From: Brevibacillus antibioticus
GTDB lineage: Bacteria; Bacillota; Bacilli; Brevibacillales; Brevibacillaceae
Length of the DNA stretch: 64,000 nt
Direction of reading: 5' to 3'
Assembly: GCF_005217615.1 (NCBI RefSeq)
Contig: NZ_SZNK01000001.1
Coordinates: forward strand, 3,864,001-3,928,000
Shown here in pieces: positions 15,657 to 24,035 of the stretch; within the stretch, counting starts at the first letter, position 1, and each line of letters starts with the position of its first letter. The position numbers were made by a program, and so were the translations under genes. Under the pieces are notes generated by a model. The model did no database searches, was not told where the DNA came from, and saw only the letters and a list, made by a program, of their open reading frames with translations.

Positions 15657-16277
15657 CTACTCGATTTTCACTTGTCTTCGTTCCTCGATTTGTCGATGCA
15701 AAATGTACTTTCGCAGATTGTGAAAATGACGTGCATTGATTCCTTTGATCGTACAGCCGTAAAAATAGTTCGGACCCTCTATTCGTTCATGAATGATAAC
15801 CAGGTCCGTTTTTACTACCCCATCCGGGCGATTGCGACCATACAATTCAAAGGAAAAGACGATTTGCTGATCCGCAGGAATCTGTTTGTCTGAGCGGAAT
15901 GCCAAGCCCCCCAAGCTCAAATTCACCAAGTACACCATTTGACTATAGACGGAAAAAAAGGAGTCTGGCTCCTGCGTCGGATACTGGATCCAGCCCTTAA
16001 CCTCCATGTCAAAACGGGGATAGCGTCTGCGCTGCTCCCGAAACTCAGTAGCTGTTGGAGAGTGGAACAAAAACACTCGATTTTTGTCTTTAGCCACGAC
16101 TACGGCTTCAAACGTATTGATCGTTTCATAGTCAGCCGTCAATAGACAAGGGATCTGATCCCCTACTGTGACATCCAATGGGCTGGGAAATACGGCTTCG
16201 ATCAAGTCCCCTTCTTCATAGGTAACAAGACCTTCTATCACTCGATTCCCTTTTCTAATTTGTATTATGCTTTCCAT
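15657..16277 (-). CDS. PilZ-domain c-di-GMP-binding protein (YpfB/YcgR-like)
   Basis: 206 residues. An N-terminal YcgR-like flagellar-brake domain (about 1-90) precedes a PilZ domain with the two c-di-GMP signatures: the Arg-rich REQRRRYPR (about 98-106) and NLSLGG (DxSxxG variant). In Bacillus such proteins slow motility by acting on the flagellar motor when c-di-GMP rises; motAB and a chemoreceptor are elsewhere in this window. Own terminator, no clear operon partner. Confidence 0.88.
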   Translation of the reverse strand: MESIIQIRKGNRVIEGLVTYEEGDLIEAVFPSPLDVTVGDQIPCLLTADYETINTFEAVVVAKDKNRVFLFHSPTATEFREQRRRYPRFDMEVKGWIQYPTQEPDSFFSVYSQMVYLVNLSLGGLAFRSDKQIPADQQIVFSFELYGRNRPDGVVKTDLVIIHERIEGPNYFYGCTIKGINARHFHNLRKYILHRQIEERRQVKIE

Positions 16278-16396
16278 CTGCGTTCTCCACCACTTCGCAC
16301 AATTATATTACCGGGATTTCCGAAATCTTTACCTGGATGCTTTTCGCGGAAAATAAGGTATAATGGGAACATTGACAGATAGGAGGTTACAGACCG

Positions 16397-16570
16397 ATGA
16401 ATCGTTATCAATTGGTAACACTGGCTTTGGCATTTTTGGTAACCGCCTGTCTCATCGGAGTTGGCATTGCCATTGGGGAAAAAAGCCCCCTCGGCATCCT
16501 TGGCTGTATCGTTGTTGCCTTCTCGTTGATGGGATTTGGCTTTTCGTACAAGCGCAAGCATATGCGCTAA
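16397..16570 (+). CDS. Small membrane protein, YlaF-like (DUF5325)
   Basis: 57 residues with two hydrophobic segments (about 5-27 and 33-50) and a basic C-terminus (YKRKHMR). Length and layout, including the central IAIGEKSPLGI, match the YlaF/DUF5325 proteins of Bacillus, of unknown function. SD AGGAGG at 16381 and a TATAAT at 16359-16364 upstream. The gene is convergent with the terpene synthase gene, 11 bp apart. Confidence 0.75.
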   Translation: MNRYQLVTLALAFLVTACLIGVGIAIGEKSPLGILGCIVVAFSLMGFGFSYKRKHMR

Positions 16571-16581
16571 CCTCTTCTCCG

Positions 16582-17637
16582 TTATCGCCGTACAAGCAAA
16601 CTGTTCACATAAAACAGGACAGAGGGCAAGCCCTTCGCCTGCTTCAGTAGTTGTCTAGCGATAGTATAAATGTGTGGCTGGCTCCGATTTACCTTGCGAT
16701 CCGCGAGATAAAACGCGACTAGCCCGTCCACGATCATACGGTGAAATGCAGGATTTGGCAAGCGTTTAACGCTTGCCTTTGCTTGTTTTATGAAAAGCTT
16801 CAAGCGTTCAATCGCTATTCGTTCCGAATCGTAGTAGCTCACGAAGTTTAAATCTCCACCCATTTTATCTTCTTCCAGGTCAATTAAATAGTCCAATAAA
16901 ATATGTAACCCGCACAGCCACGGAAAGTAAGCTTCACTTACCGTTTGAATTTGCTCTTCCCCTACATCTGGATCAGTCGCCAAACAAAAAAGAGCGAATA
17001 TCCCGATCGTCGAGCCTGTGACAGCCGCAAATTCTTGCCAGTGCAAATCGTGATAGCGTTCCTTATACTGATCCCACCACGTCAACAAGTGATCCTCGCG
17101 CAAATGGGGAGCAATGTGCTTATATACTTGCAAATCGCTATACAAACAAGAAAACTCGAGTATCTTTGCCTGGATTTTTTCATAGGCTGGCAATTGTGCG
17201 ACATGCTTTTGACAGGTCTGAACCAGCCCAGCCAAAAAGCCGCCGTCGTCCTTATCCTCGCGGTACATATAATAGTCTCGCAAGGGTGCACCTGGTGTCA
17301 GTGCATCCTGCATCGACACGTGAAGCTGACGGAAGTCTTGCGGATCTAGTGACGTGCTGCGATCACACAGATTATCCAAGTAGTCACTGATTGTTTGGTA
17401 GGCGACAATCAGCGGAACAATCGTCTCTACATGTGGGATGACCTGTGCTGCATACACACATCCCCCTTGGCAGTGAAACTTTTTGGAGTTCATGCTGTCT
17501 TGTGCCTGTTTTCTCAGCTCGGGATTGGGAATCGCCTCTGCCCTTTTGTACCAGGCCGCAAACTCTCGCTCCAGAACAGGTTGCACATGACGATAAACTC
17601 GGTAAAGTAGCTGCCATGGATTACGTAGTTCGCTCAC
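16582..17637 (-). CDS. ytpB: Tetraprenyl-beta-curcumene synthase (YtpB family, DUF2600)
   Basis: 351 residues, near the 367 of B. subtilis YtpB, an atypical class I terpene synthase that makes C35 tetraprenyl-beta-curcumene, precursor of spore-associated sesquarterpenes. The conserved Asp motif reads DYLDNLCDR, with HILLDYLIDLEEDKMGGDLN as the second acidic region. Start GTG at 17637 with GGGAGG seven nucleotides upstream. No partner cyclase gene lies nearby. Product assigned by family resemblance. Confidence 0.85.
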   Translation of the reverse strand: MSELRNPWQLLYRVYRHVQPVLEREFAAWYKRAEAIPNPELRKQAQDSMNSKKFHCQGGCVYAAQVIPHVETIVPLIVAYQTISDYLDNLCDRSTSLDPQDFRQLHVSMQDALTPGAPLRDYYMYREDKDDGGFLAGLVQTCQKHVAQLPAYEKIQAKILEFSCLYSDLQVYKHIAPHLREDHLLTWWDQYKERYHDLHWQEFAAVTGSTIGIFALFCLATDPDVGEEQIQTVSEAYFPWLCGLHILLDYLIDLEEDKMGGDLNFVSYYDSERIAIERLKLFIKQAKASVKRLPNPAFHRMIVDGLVAFYLADRKVNRSQPHIYTIARQLLKQAKGLPSVLFYVNSLLVRR

Positions 17638-17921
17638 TTACTTCCCTCCCAAAACAAATGTAAAACGGAGGCATTCCCAAGCTTTTACCAGCTTATATCG
17701 AAGCCCTCGCTCATGACCAATAGAAATATCTTATCACATTTGGATGCCCACTCCAAAAGTCAGCCCTGAAATACACCAATTCGCCTTTTTGACTCCATAT
17801 AGAGTACAAAAATAAACTTTTTGGTATTGATACGCGTAGAGGAGATCGTCATTTCCATCGATTCTCCAGCTCCAGCATGCGTTTTCGCACCTATGTAAAA
17901 TCGAAAGTAACGCGTTAGGCG

Positions 17922-19229
17922 TCACCCTTTCTGAATCAGAGTTGTGATTGGCAGGCGAATGCAAAATTGTGTCGTTTGTCCGCTTGAGTCATCGGATAAA
18001 TCAATTATTCCTTGGAGACTGTCTGTCACTTCCTTTACGTATGATAGCCCAATCCCCGTGGAAGGCCTGCCTGATACGTCGTATTTGGTCGTGAACCCAG
18101 GCATGAACAAGAGCTCCTTGTCCTCCACCACAATACCTGGCCCATCATCGATCACATCAAAATGAATCCACTCCTGACTCTCGTCAATCGAGGCAACGAT
18201 CGAGACTATCCCCCGGTCGCGGATGGCTTCAACACTGTTGCCGACCAGATTGTTGATGAGTGAGAGTGTCGTGTAAATGTGGCAAGCGAGATAGGGCACC
18301 TCCACATTCGTTTCAAACTGAATGTCCTTCTCCAACAGTCTCGCGTACTTTCGTTGCGCTTGAACTATGATGGTAATCAATTCCCCCAGTGGCATGTAGT
18401 CTCGTTCATTCTCGTCAGAAATCAGCTTGGAGAGACCTGCATATATGCGTTGATTGTCCTTTTTCACTTCATGTACTTGTCCGGCAAGGGACAGCAGCCG
18501 CTTCGCGTATCGCTTACTCGTCCCATTCTTTTGTTCCATCTCGTTCATCTCACGATACAGCTCATAGCAGTTGCGCGTAATTTCCTCTACCTGATGCAAT
18601 GTCTTTTTTAGATGAACAGATTCCTCGTACAAATTGGAAATGAGCATCAACATCTGCTCGTTTCGATTGCGCTGTTGCTTTTCCATCCATTTCGCCTGAC
18701 GTAGCTGAATCATATTGAAAAAACTAAGGACAAAAAAACTGCGTATCAATGCAATGACGGCAATCGGCCCTACGACCTCCAACTGAAAGACTCCCTCCCA
18801 GGACACAGCACGGAAGGACAGCTCTACCATATTAGCTGCTATTTCTGCGACTGTCCCCAACAGTCCCACCCAAAGCGGTCGATGATGTAGCGTATTAACG
18901 CGAAAGAGTGAGAATAGACAAGCAAAGGCAGCATAATAGCAAAATGCGGGGAAGTGCATCTGAAGAGAAGACAGCAACACAAAGACATCCCCATACATAA
19001 AATCTAAGACTATTCGAAATAGAACAACAATTAACCCAGTTACTATCCCTGCCAAGAAAGAAGGACGCATCCACAATAAAAAAAAGAAAAAAGCCGTTGT
19101 ACCAAAGCTAATGCGAAAATCATCCTGAAACGGGTGAAATTTGAGTTCTCCGGCAATGGGGACAGCAATGAGCATAAGCAGCAGGATCGAAATGTTCTCT
19201 CTCATAAAATGTTGCCCGCACTTTCTCAT
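17922..19229 (-). CDS. Orphan membrane sensor histidine kinase (GlnK/YcbA-like)
   Basis: 435 residues. Six or so N-terminal membrane segments (about 14-175), a helical linker, then an atypical H box with His253 in LAGQVHEVKKDNQRIY, N box (NLVGNSVEAI), G1 (DDGPGI) and G2 (GIGLSYVKEV). This form, rather than SHELRTP, is shared with Bacillus GlnK-type kinases that pair with YcbB-type regulators. No response regulator is adjacent. The start is uncertain: neither MRKCGQ (19229) nor MRENIS 24 bp later has a good SD. Confidence 0.82.
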   Translation of the reverse strand: MRKCGQHFMRENISILLLMLIAVPIAGELKFHPFQDDFRISFGTTAFFFFLLWMRPSFLAGIVTGLIVVLFRIVLDFMYGDVFVLLSSLQMHFPAFCYYAAFACLFSLFRVNTLHHRPLWVGLLGTVAEIAANMVELSFRAVSWEGVFQLEVVGPIAVIALIRSFFVLSFFNMIQLRQAKWMEKQQRNRNEQMLMLISNLYEESVHLKKTLHQVEEITRNCYELYREMNEMEQKNGTSKRYAKRLLSLAGQVHEVKKDNQRIYAGLSKLISDENERDYMPLGELITIIVQAQRKYARLLEKDIQFETNVEVPYLACHIYTTLSLINNLVGNSVEAIRDRGIVSIVASIDESQEWIHFDVIDDGPGIVVEDKELLFMPGFTTKYDVSGRPSTGIGLSYVKEVTDSLQGIIDLSDDSSGQTTQFCIRLPITTLIQKG

Positions 19230-19308
19230 ATGAAATTGTTCAAAGAATCGTTAACGTTTATTTCTTAGTTTACTATATTTTTCTATATATTTTTGTGGTT
19301 TTTTATAG

Positions 19309-19455
19309 ACCTCCCCTTACAATGCCGATGGCGTGCTCGAGGTCATCCCTGGAATCGAAACGGATATCGCCGGTTTTATTTTGTTGGGGCTCGTCTATTC
19401 CTTGTCATATTACAAAGCCCGCAAACAAAAACAATCTGTGCAAACGACACTATGA
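19309..19455 (+). pseudogene. C-terminal remnant of a membrane transporter gene
   Basis: An open frame of 48 codons with no start codon and a TAG just upstream encodes a plausible protein tail: YNADGVLEVIPGIETDIAG, then a hydrophobic helix (FILLGLVYSLSYY) and a basic end. The PG-x-x-TD-x-x-G pattern before a last helix recalls the C-terminus of fused TRAP-type permeases, but the piece is too short to be sure. The rest of the gene is absent. Confidence 0.45.
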
Positions 19456-19463
19456 AACTTAAC

Positions 19464-19504
19464 AAAAAGCCCTCCTTTGGTTCGTTCATGCAAAGGAGGG
19501 CTTT
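19464..19504 (-). terminator. Terminator of the cvfB-like gene (stem usable on both strands)
   Basis: GCCCTCCTTTG and CAAAGGAGGGC form an 11-bp perfect stem; TTTTTG follows on the minus strand, only TTTC on the plus strand. Confidence 0.85.
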
Positions 19505-19510
19505 CACTGT

Positions 19511-20431
19511 TTATTCGTCTTTGTCGGTTCGAATGATTTTGGTCCAGCCGTTTACCTGCTCCACACGGCGTTCCTTCATCAGTTTGCCAAGTGCCCGCTT
19601 GAAGCTGGACTTGCTCATTTGGAATTTTTCTCGGATGACTTCTGCTTCTGTCGAATCGGTATAAGGCATGGCCTCGTCACGATTGATCATATAGCGCAGC
19701 AGCTTGTCCGCATCTTCACCATACTGTACTTCTTTGCGCTCTTTCATGGAACCGTTCAGACGGCCATCCTCACGTACAAAGCTAATACGGCAGCGAATAG
19801 TTTGTCCGAGGCGCAGACGCCCTACCATTTCATCCCGATGAATGAAAAGGATATGCTCGTCCTCCGTCAACAGGAATGCACCTGCTTGAATCACTTTGTA
19901 GACCGTACCCTCGACAGCCTTGTTTTTCATACTCTGATCTGCCATTGCTGCGATCTTGACGATTTCGTTTTCAGTGACCGGCTTTGCCAAAAGTCTGCCG
20001 AGCTTGTCTTGCTTTAGCGCTACCAGCATTTGATCCTTGGGACGCGGCCATTCATCGCTATGCTTTGGCAGGTCATCGATGAACAAGAGCAGATCCTTGT
20101 TAATCCCGTTGTCCAGGAATACACCCATGCGCGGGGAAATGTCCACGACTTCCAGCCAGCCGTATTCCCCCATACCGACATGAGGCATGTCCATGGTCGC
20201 AGCCAGTCGGTTCTCGTGATCATGGTACAAAAACACTTCGACCTCATCATCGTTATGTAAACGCTCGTGTGCTTCATTGACATGGAGAAACACTTCGTCT
20301 TTGCCATCGCTCAAAAAATAGCCGATTTCCGTTTTTCGCGCTACCGTCATGGTAAGCGTCATCCCTGCCGCCAAATTGCCGTTCTGGATGATTTGGGGCT
20401 CACGCTTCTCACGCATTTGTCTTTTGTACAT
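19511..20431 (-). CDS. CvfB-family S1 RNA-binding protein (YitL-like)
   Basis: 306 residues from the ATG at 20431. Tandem S1-like RNA-binding folds (first about 20-80 with EIGYFLSDGKDEVFLHVNEA, second with GVFLDNGINKDLLLFIDDLP, third with GAFLLTEDEHILFIHRDEM) are followed by a C-terminal winged helix (about 240-300). CvfB proteins bind RNA and affect virulence regulators in staphylococci; YitL in Bacillus is less studied. GAGG lies upstream of 20431; a start 12 codons earlier has no better SD. Confidence 0.88.
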   Translation of the reverse strand: MYKRQMREKREPQIIQNGNLAAGMTLTMTVARKTEIGYFLSDGKDEVFLHVNEAHERLHNDDEVEVFLYHDHENRLAATMDMPHVGMGEYGWLEVVDISPRMGVFLDNGINKDLLLFIDDLPKHSDEWPRPKDQMLVALKQDKLGRLLAKPVTENEIVKIAAMADQSMKNKAVEGTVYKVIQAGAFLLTEDEHILFIHRDEMVGRLRLGQTIRCRISFVREDGRLNGSMKERKEVQYGEDADKLLRYMINRDEAMPYTDSTEAEVIREKFQMSKSSFKRALGKLMKERRVEQVNGWTKIIRTDKDE

Positions 20432-20535
20432 ATGTATTTTTTCCTCGCTCTCTACCATTGTGCACACTAACTATACCCATCCCCAGCAAGAAAATACCAC
20501 AACTTTTTTCTAACAAAATAACGATGCCCAACGAA

Positions 20536-20623
20536 ATAGGCAAGTCTTCCATTCACGGACATACATATGACAGTAAGACTGGCTTGGCCCTACTTTTCCA
20601 AGACTGGAGTGACTCTTGCCTAT
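20536..20623 (+). promoter_or_regulatory. Long inverted repeat enclosing the leader and start codon of uppP
   Basis: ATAGGCAAG (20536-20544) is complementary to CTTGCCTAT (20615-20623), 70 nt apart; TTCCA/TGGA and CTTGG/CCAAG pairs lie between. The right arm covers the region between SD (GGAGT, 20606-20610) and ATG (20622), so folding would hide the start. Role unproven. Confidence 0.4.
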
Positions 20624-21401
20624 GCTGTTGTTGCTTGAACATATTTTTCTCGGCATTGTACAAGGCTTGACTGAATTCTTACCGATATCAAGCACGGGTC
20701 ATCTCGTCCTGTTTCGCAAAATGTTTGGCATGCAGGAGGTAGGCCTTTTATTTGACACGATGCTTCATTTCGGTACGCTGATCGCTGTCGTTATCGTCTT
20801 TTGGCCACAGGTTCGTTTTATCATCATGAATCCGATGTGCAAGCTGACAAAGCTATTGGTCGTAGGCACGATCCCTACCGCAGTGATCGGACTTGCCTTT
20901 GAAGATTATTTTGAAGAAATCTCCCAAACAGGCATTACGATCGGGTGGGAATTTCTTGCGACAGGCGCGATCCTCTGGGCTGTGGAGTCCATGCGCCGTG
21001 GAAATCGGAGATTCGAGGAAATCAACTACATGGACGCCCTCATCATCGGGACACTGCAAGGTGCAGCGATCCTGCCTGCAATTTCCCGCTCAGGACTGAC
21101 GATTGCCGGTGCTCTCCTGCGCGGAATCGACCGTGCTGACGCTGCGCGCTTTTCGTTTTTAATCTCCTTGCCCGCGATTCTGGGTGCTTGTGTCTTGCAA
21201 ACAGCCAAGCTCGTAGAAACACCGCTTGAAACAGCTTTATTGATCCCGATGCTCGTGGGCACCATGTTTGCCGGACTAGCTGGATTCGTAGCCATTCGCT
21301 GGATGCTTACCATCATCAGTACAGGCTCGATGAAGGGCTTCGCTATCTACGTCTGGGTATTAGGTGGGTTAATTTTACTCATGCAGCTCTTGGACTGGTA
21401 G
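20622..21401 (+). CDS. uppP: Undecaprenyl-diphosphatase UppP (BacA)
   Basis: 259 residues, about eight membrane segments. Two inverted half-site motifs form the active site: GLTEFLPISSTGHL (residues 15-28) and PAISRSGLTIAGALLRG in the second half. It recycles undecaprenyl pyrophosphate to the monophosphate carrier for peptidoglycan and teichoic acid synthesis and gives bacitracin tolerance. A TTG at 20616 is an alternative start; the ATG gives the more usual N-terminus. Lies in a long inverted repeat, see above. Confidence 0.93.
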   Translation: MLLLLEHIFLGIVQGLTEFLPISSTGHLVLFRKMFGMQEVGLLFDTMLHFGTLIAVVIVFWPQVRFIIMNPMCKLTKLLVVGTIPTAVIGLAFEDYFEEISQTGITIGWEFLATGAILWAVESMRRGNRRFEEINYMDALIIGTLQGAAILPAISRSGLTIAGALLRGIDRADAARFSFLISLPAILGACVLQTAKLVETPLETALLIPMLVGTMFAGLAGFVAIRWMLTIISTGSMKGFAIYVWVLGGLILLMQLLDW

Positions 21402-21405
21402 TGTG

Positions 21406-21435
21406 AAAAAAGCCGGCTACTTGCACGCCGGCTTT
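21406..21435 (-). terminator. Bidirectional terminator between uppP and a small membrane protein gene
   Basis: GCCGGC, loop, GCCGGC; six T on the minus strand and three on the plus strand, so it mainly serves the minus gene. Confidence 0.7.
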
Positions 21436-21641
21436 CATCTGCTTTCTTCCTTGTCTGGATAACGGCTGGCAATTAATTTGCCTACCAATAAAATAATGCC
21501 GTAGAACGCTGTTGCCAAAAGCGAGGTAGCCAGCCATGTCGCCGTCCCCAGCACCAGATAGAGTGCCGCATGAGCAACAAAGATACCTACCAGCCACACC
21601 ATAATGTTCATTCGGTTAAAAAACGTCATCAAACTACGCAA
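21435..21641 (-). CDS. Small membrane protein of unknown function
   Basis: 68 residues from TTG 21641, which has GGAGGTG seven nucleotides upstream. Two hydrophobic segments (about 10-30 and 33-57) are separated by a short turn, and the tail is charged (ASRYPDKEESR). No family recognised. It ends at the shared terminator with uppP and follows the toprim gene on the same strand, 63 bp downstream of it. Confidence 0.6.
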   Translation of the reverse strand: MRSLMTFFNRMNIMVWLVGIFVAHAALYLVLGTATWLATSLLATAFYGIILLVGKLIASRYPDKEESR

Positions 21642-21704
21642 TTGCCTCCACCTCCACCATTCCATTTACTACTGTTATAGCCGATGAAACGGTGTTTTAT
21701 CCCC

Positions 21705-22064
21705 TTACTGCTCTCCAAGATCAGGATGAGGCACAAGAACCGCAAAGCCTGCTCGCTCCAAAATTTCTGCCAGTACCGAAAGAGGCGTGTCGGCAACCTC
21801 TCTGTACATTTTGGGCGTATGCAGATGGATCGCATCAGGAAAATCTTCACTTAAATGCGTTCGCAATTTTTTCCCGCTGTCGTCTTCATCAGTAAATAGG
21901 TATATTTCATCTGCATCTGCTGCTTCCGTTTGGGCGAGCAGCTTCTCCCCTTTTTCCAAGCTGTAGGAACCGTACGTACAAAGAATCGTGACAGGCTCAG
22001 CCAGCACCCGAAGCAAACGTTCTTTGTCTGTCTTCCCCTCCACGATCATGACACACCCTGCCAT
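21705..22064 (-). CDS. Stand-alone toprim-domain protein (RNase M5/YusF-like)
   Basis: 119 residues. Toprim motifs are clear: the catalytic Glu in IVEGKTDKERL near the N-terminus and the DxD pair in YLFTDEDDSGKKLR. The fold binds Mg2+ in primases, OLD nucleases and RNase M5; YusF-type proteins of Bacillus have the same small size and no established substrate. Start ATG 22064 with GGGAGG 10 nt upstream. Confidence 0.8.
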   Translation of the reverse strand: MAGCVMIVEGKTDKERLLRVLAEPVTILCTYGSYSLEKGEKLLAQTEAADADEIYLFTDEDDSGKKLRTHLSEDFPDAIHLHTPKMYREVADTPLSVLAEILERAGFAVLVPHPDLGEQ

Positions 22065-22198
22065 CCGCTCCCATCCTCCCTGACGCACCCTTTTTATTTA
22101 GTATACCTCAACTGCCCTCTAGGAAAATGAGGATGACTACTGCCCCGTAAAACAAGACATCTTAAGTAAGCATCCATTAGTAAATAGGGGGTAGTCAT

Positions 22199-22357
22199 AT
22201 GTCCAAATTCAAAAGCGCCAAAAACTTGAATCAAAAAGGATTAGCCGTAGCAGGACTAACCAGCAGCACAGTTGCAGATGATACACATACCGAAGACAAC
22301 CAAGGATCTTCCTATCAGCATCAACACAACAACGAAAATAGGAAGAATCAAAAATAA
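22199..22357 (+). CDS. Small hydrophilic protein, function unknown
   Basis: 52 residues beginning MSKFKSAKNLNQKGLAVAGL and ending in a stretch rich in His, Asn and Gln. SD GGGGG lies 8 nt before the ATG. Composition and size fit a minor spore or stress protein, but no family is recognised. It is not in the same unit as the ArsR gene, which has its own promoter. Confidence 0.55.
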   Translation: MSKFKSAKNLNQKGLAVAGLTSSTVADDTHTEDNQGSSYQHQHNNENRKNQK

Positions 22358-22371
22358 AAGGAATGAAATGG

Positions 22372-22400
22372 TTGCCTGGATAGCATTTCCTTAGTAAGAT
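22372..22400 (+). promoter_or_regulatory. Sigma-A-type promoter of the ArsR gene giving a leaderless mRNA
   Basis: TTGCCT (22372-22377), 17-bp spacer, TAAGAT (22395-22400). The expected transcription start, six or seven bases beyond the -10, falls on the A of the ATG at 22407, and no SD precedes that ATG. Confidence 0.55.
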
Positions 22401-22406
22401 AGTTTT

Positions 22407-22697
22407 ATGAATATTGAACAACTTGAACTCACCGAAAAACGAATCAAGATTTTTAAAGCGTTAGCAGATGAGACAAGGCTATCCATTTTAAAGGCCTTAT
22501 ATCATTCCAGCAACGAGCTAAGTTGTACAGAAGTGGGCTTTACCTGCGACACTTCCAAGTCCAATGCCTCCTATCATTTCAAGACACTTCGAGAGGCGGG
22601 ATTGATCAAAGTCAGGAAGGAGGGGCAAACACGGTACATGCGCATCTATAAAGAGACATTTGATGAAATACTGCCTGGCTTTTTAGATACCTTATGA
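22407..22697 (+). CDS. ArsR-family winged-helix transcriptional repressor
   Basis: 96 residues, compact ArsR fold: RIKIFKALADETRLSILKAL (helices 1-3), then the recognition region CDTSKSNASYHFKTLREAGL and wing KVRKEGQTRYMRIY. Two Cys (SCTEVGFTC) flank the HTH but do not form the ELCVCDL metal site, so metal sensing is doubtful. Next to an MFS exporter gene that has a palindrome in its leader; a terminator separates them, so the regulator probably acts on that operator in trans. Confidence 0.88.
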   Translation: MNIEQLELTEKRIKIFKALADETRLSILKALYHSSNELSCTEVGFTCDTSKSNASYHFKTLREAGLIKVRKEGQTRYMRIYKETFDEILPGFLDTL

Positions 22698-22713
22698 TTG
22701 GTATCCTTTTTTT
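22686..22713 (+). terminator. Terminator overlapping the ArsR stop codon
   Basis: GATACC, loop TTATGATT containing the TGA stop, GGTATC, C, then seven T. Confidence 0.75.
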
Positions 22714-22728
22714 GCTCATTAGTTCAAA

Positions 22729-22740
22729 AGTTATTTAACT
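22729..22740. promoter_or_regulatory. Candidate ArsR operator before the MFS gene
   Basis: AGTTATTTAACT, a perfect 5-bp dyad with a 2-bp centre, lies 31 bp upstream of the MFS start; TAGTT (22720) and AACTA (22737) add a second overlapping dyad. AT-rich short dyads are usual ArsR-family targets. Binding is inferred. Confidence 0.4.
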
Positions 22741-22771
22741 ATAGAATCATAAAACAAAGAGGAGAGTTTTT

Positions 22772-23956
22772 ATGGAGCGCCTATTTTTGATGATCTTTTT
22801 CTTCACCATGTTTTTGATCGGTACAAATACCTTTATCATTAGCCCACTACTTCCAACCTTGCGCGAGTTATATCACGTATCCACTAACCAGGCAGCCTGG
22901 CTGATTGGAACATATGCTCTCGGATTTGCTTTGGCTGCTTTAGTCGCCGGTCCGCTATCTGATCATCGAAATAGGAAACATGTGATGGCAGTCGGTATAC
23001 TCGGATTTGCACTTTCCACACTTGCATGCGCCTTTGCGCCTGGTTTCACCACGATGCTTTTCTTTCGCTTTCTTGCCGGGATCTTCTCTGCCTTTATCGG
23101 TCCTCAAGTGTGGGCTGCCATTCCTGTTTTGTTTCCCCCAGCTCGTATTGGAAAAGCGATGGGGATTGTCATGGCAGGTCTTTCAGTTTCCCAAGTCATC
23201 GGTGTACCTATAGGCAGTTTTTTGTCAGCTTATCATTGGTCATTTCCTTTTTTGGCGGTAGGAATTGCTTCTCTCGGGGCTTTTGTACTCATCATCCGAA
23301 AACTTCCTGATTTATTACCTCCTACCTCCATAACCAAGCTTGGCACAAATAATGCCCGAGTAGCTATTTTTGCACGTTACATGGATCTGTTGCGACTACC
23401 TCAAGCTTCACGCAGCTTTATCGGTTATTTCGTTTTCATGACGGGTGTCTATGCAGTCTTTTCCTTCTATGGCGTATGGCTTTCCGATCAATATCAGCAA
23501 TCCGTTACCGAAATTGGCTTGATCACTTTAGTTATTGGGCTTGGCAACACCGCTGGCAGCTTACTCAGCGGTTGGTTACTCGAGCGTTGGAAAAGAAGTA
23601 CGATTTTGACCGTTGGTTTTTTGGGCAGCGCCCTGCTCTATCTTGTTTTGCCTTACATACCAGGAGTCGGCTTTTTGCAGGTTGTCCTCTTCTTCATTTA
23701 CTGCTTCGGCGGTGTACTGGTGCCTGTCCTGATGGGGTACTTGCAATCATTGTCCGTCACCTCGCGCGGTACCATATCGAGCTTGACCAACGCTTGCATG
23801 TACATAGGGACTTTCATTGCCTCTTCTTTCGCAGGCAGCTTGTATTCTAATTTTGGTTTTGTGGGGATCAGCACCTTCGCCACCTTCACTTTTCTTATCG
23901 CCTATTTTCTCTTTGTTTGGAGGACAGGTAAATTAACTGTAACCTCACAAGCTTGA
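22772..23956 (+). CDS. MFS drug efflux transporter, 12-TM (DHA1/AraJ-like)
   Basis: 394 residues. MFS motif A (GPLSDHRNRKHVM) follows TM2 and an antiporter motif C variant (GLSVSQVIGVPIG) lies in TM5, marking it as a proton-coupled exporter. SD AGAGGAG before the ATG. Likely repressed by the adjacent ArsR protein. Substrate unknown. Confidence 0.9.
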   Translation: MERLFLMIFFFTMFLIGTNTFIISPLLPTLRELYHVSTNQAAWLIGTYALGFALAALVAGPLSDHRNRKHVMAVGILGFALSTLACAFAPGFTTMLFFRFLAGIFSAFIGPQVWAAIPVLFPPARIGKAMGIVMAGLSVSQVIGVPIGSFLSAYHWSFPFLAVGIASLGAFVLIIRKLPDLLPPTSITKLGTNNARVAIFARYMDLLRLPQASRSFIGYFVFMTGVYAVFSFYGVWLSDQYQQSVTEIGLITLVIGLGNTAGSLLSGWLLERWKRSTILTVGFLGSALLYLVLPYIPGVGFLQVVLFFIYCFGGVLVPVLMGYLQSLSVTSRGTISSLTNACMYIGTFIASSFAGSLYSNFGFVGISTFATFTFLIAYFLFVWRTGKLTVTSQA

Positions 23957-24035
23957 GTCCTTTACTTTCCCTCTTCGCCTTGCTACGCTATGGTCAAATT
24001 CATTCTATCGCAGTCAGCAGGACGGAGAGGGTTAG

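Noticed and set aside
17734..17964. 76-codon ORF on the minus strand overlapping the end of the histidine kinase gene
   Set aside because: No SD, odd composition, and overlap with the kinase 3' end; it reads like chance.
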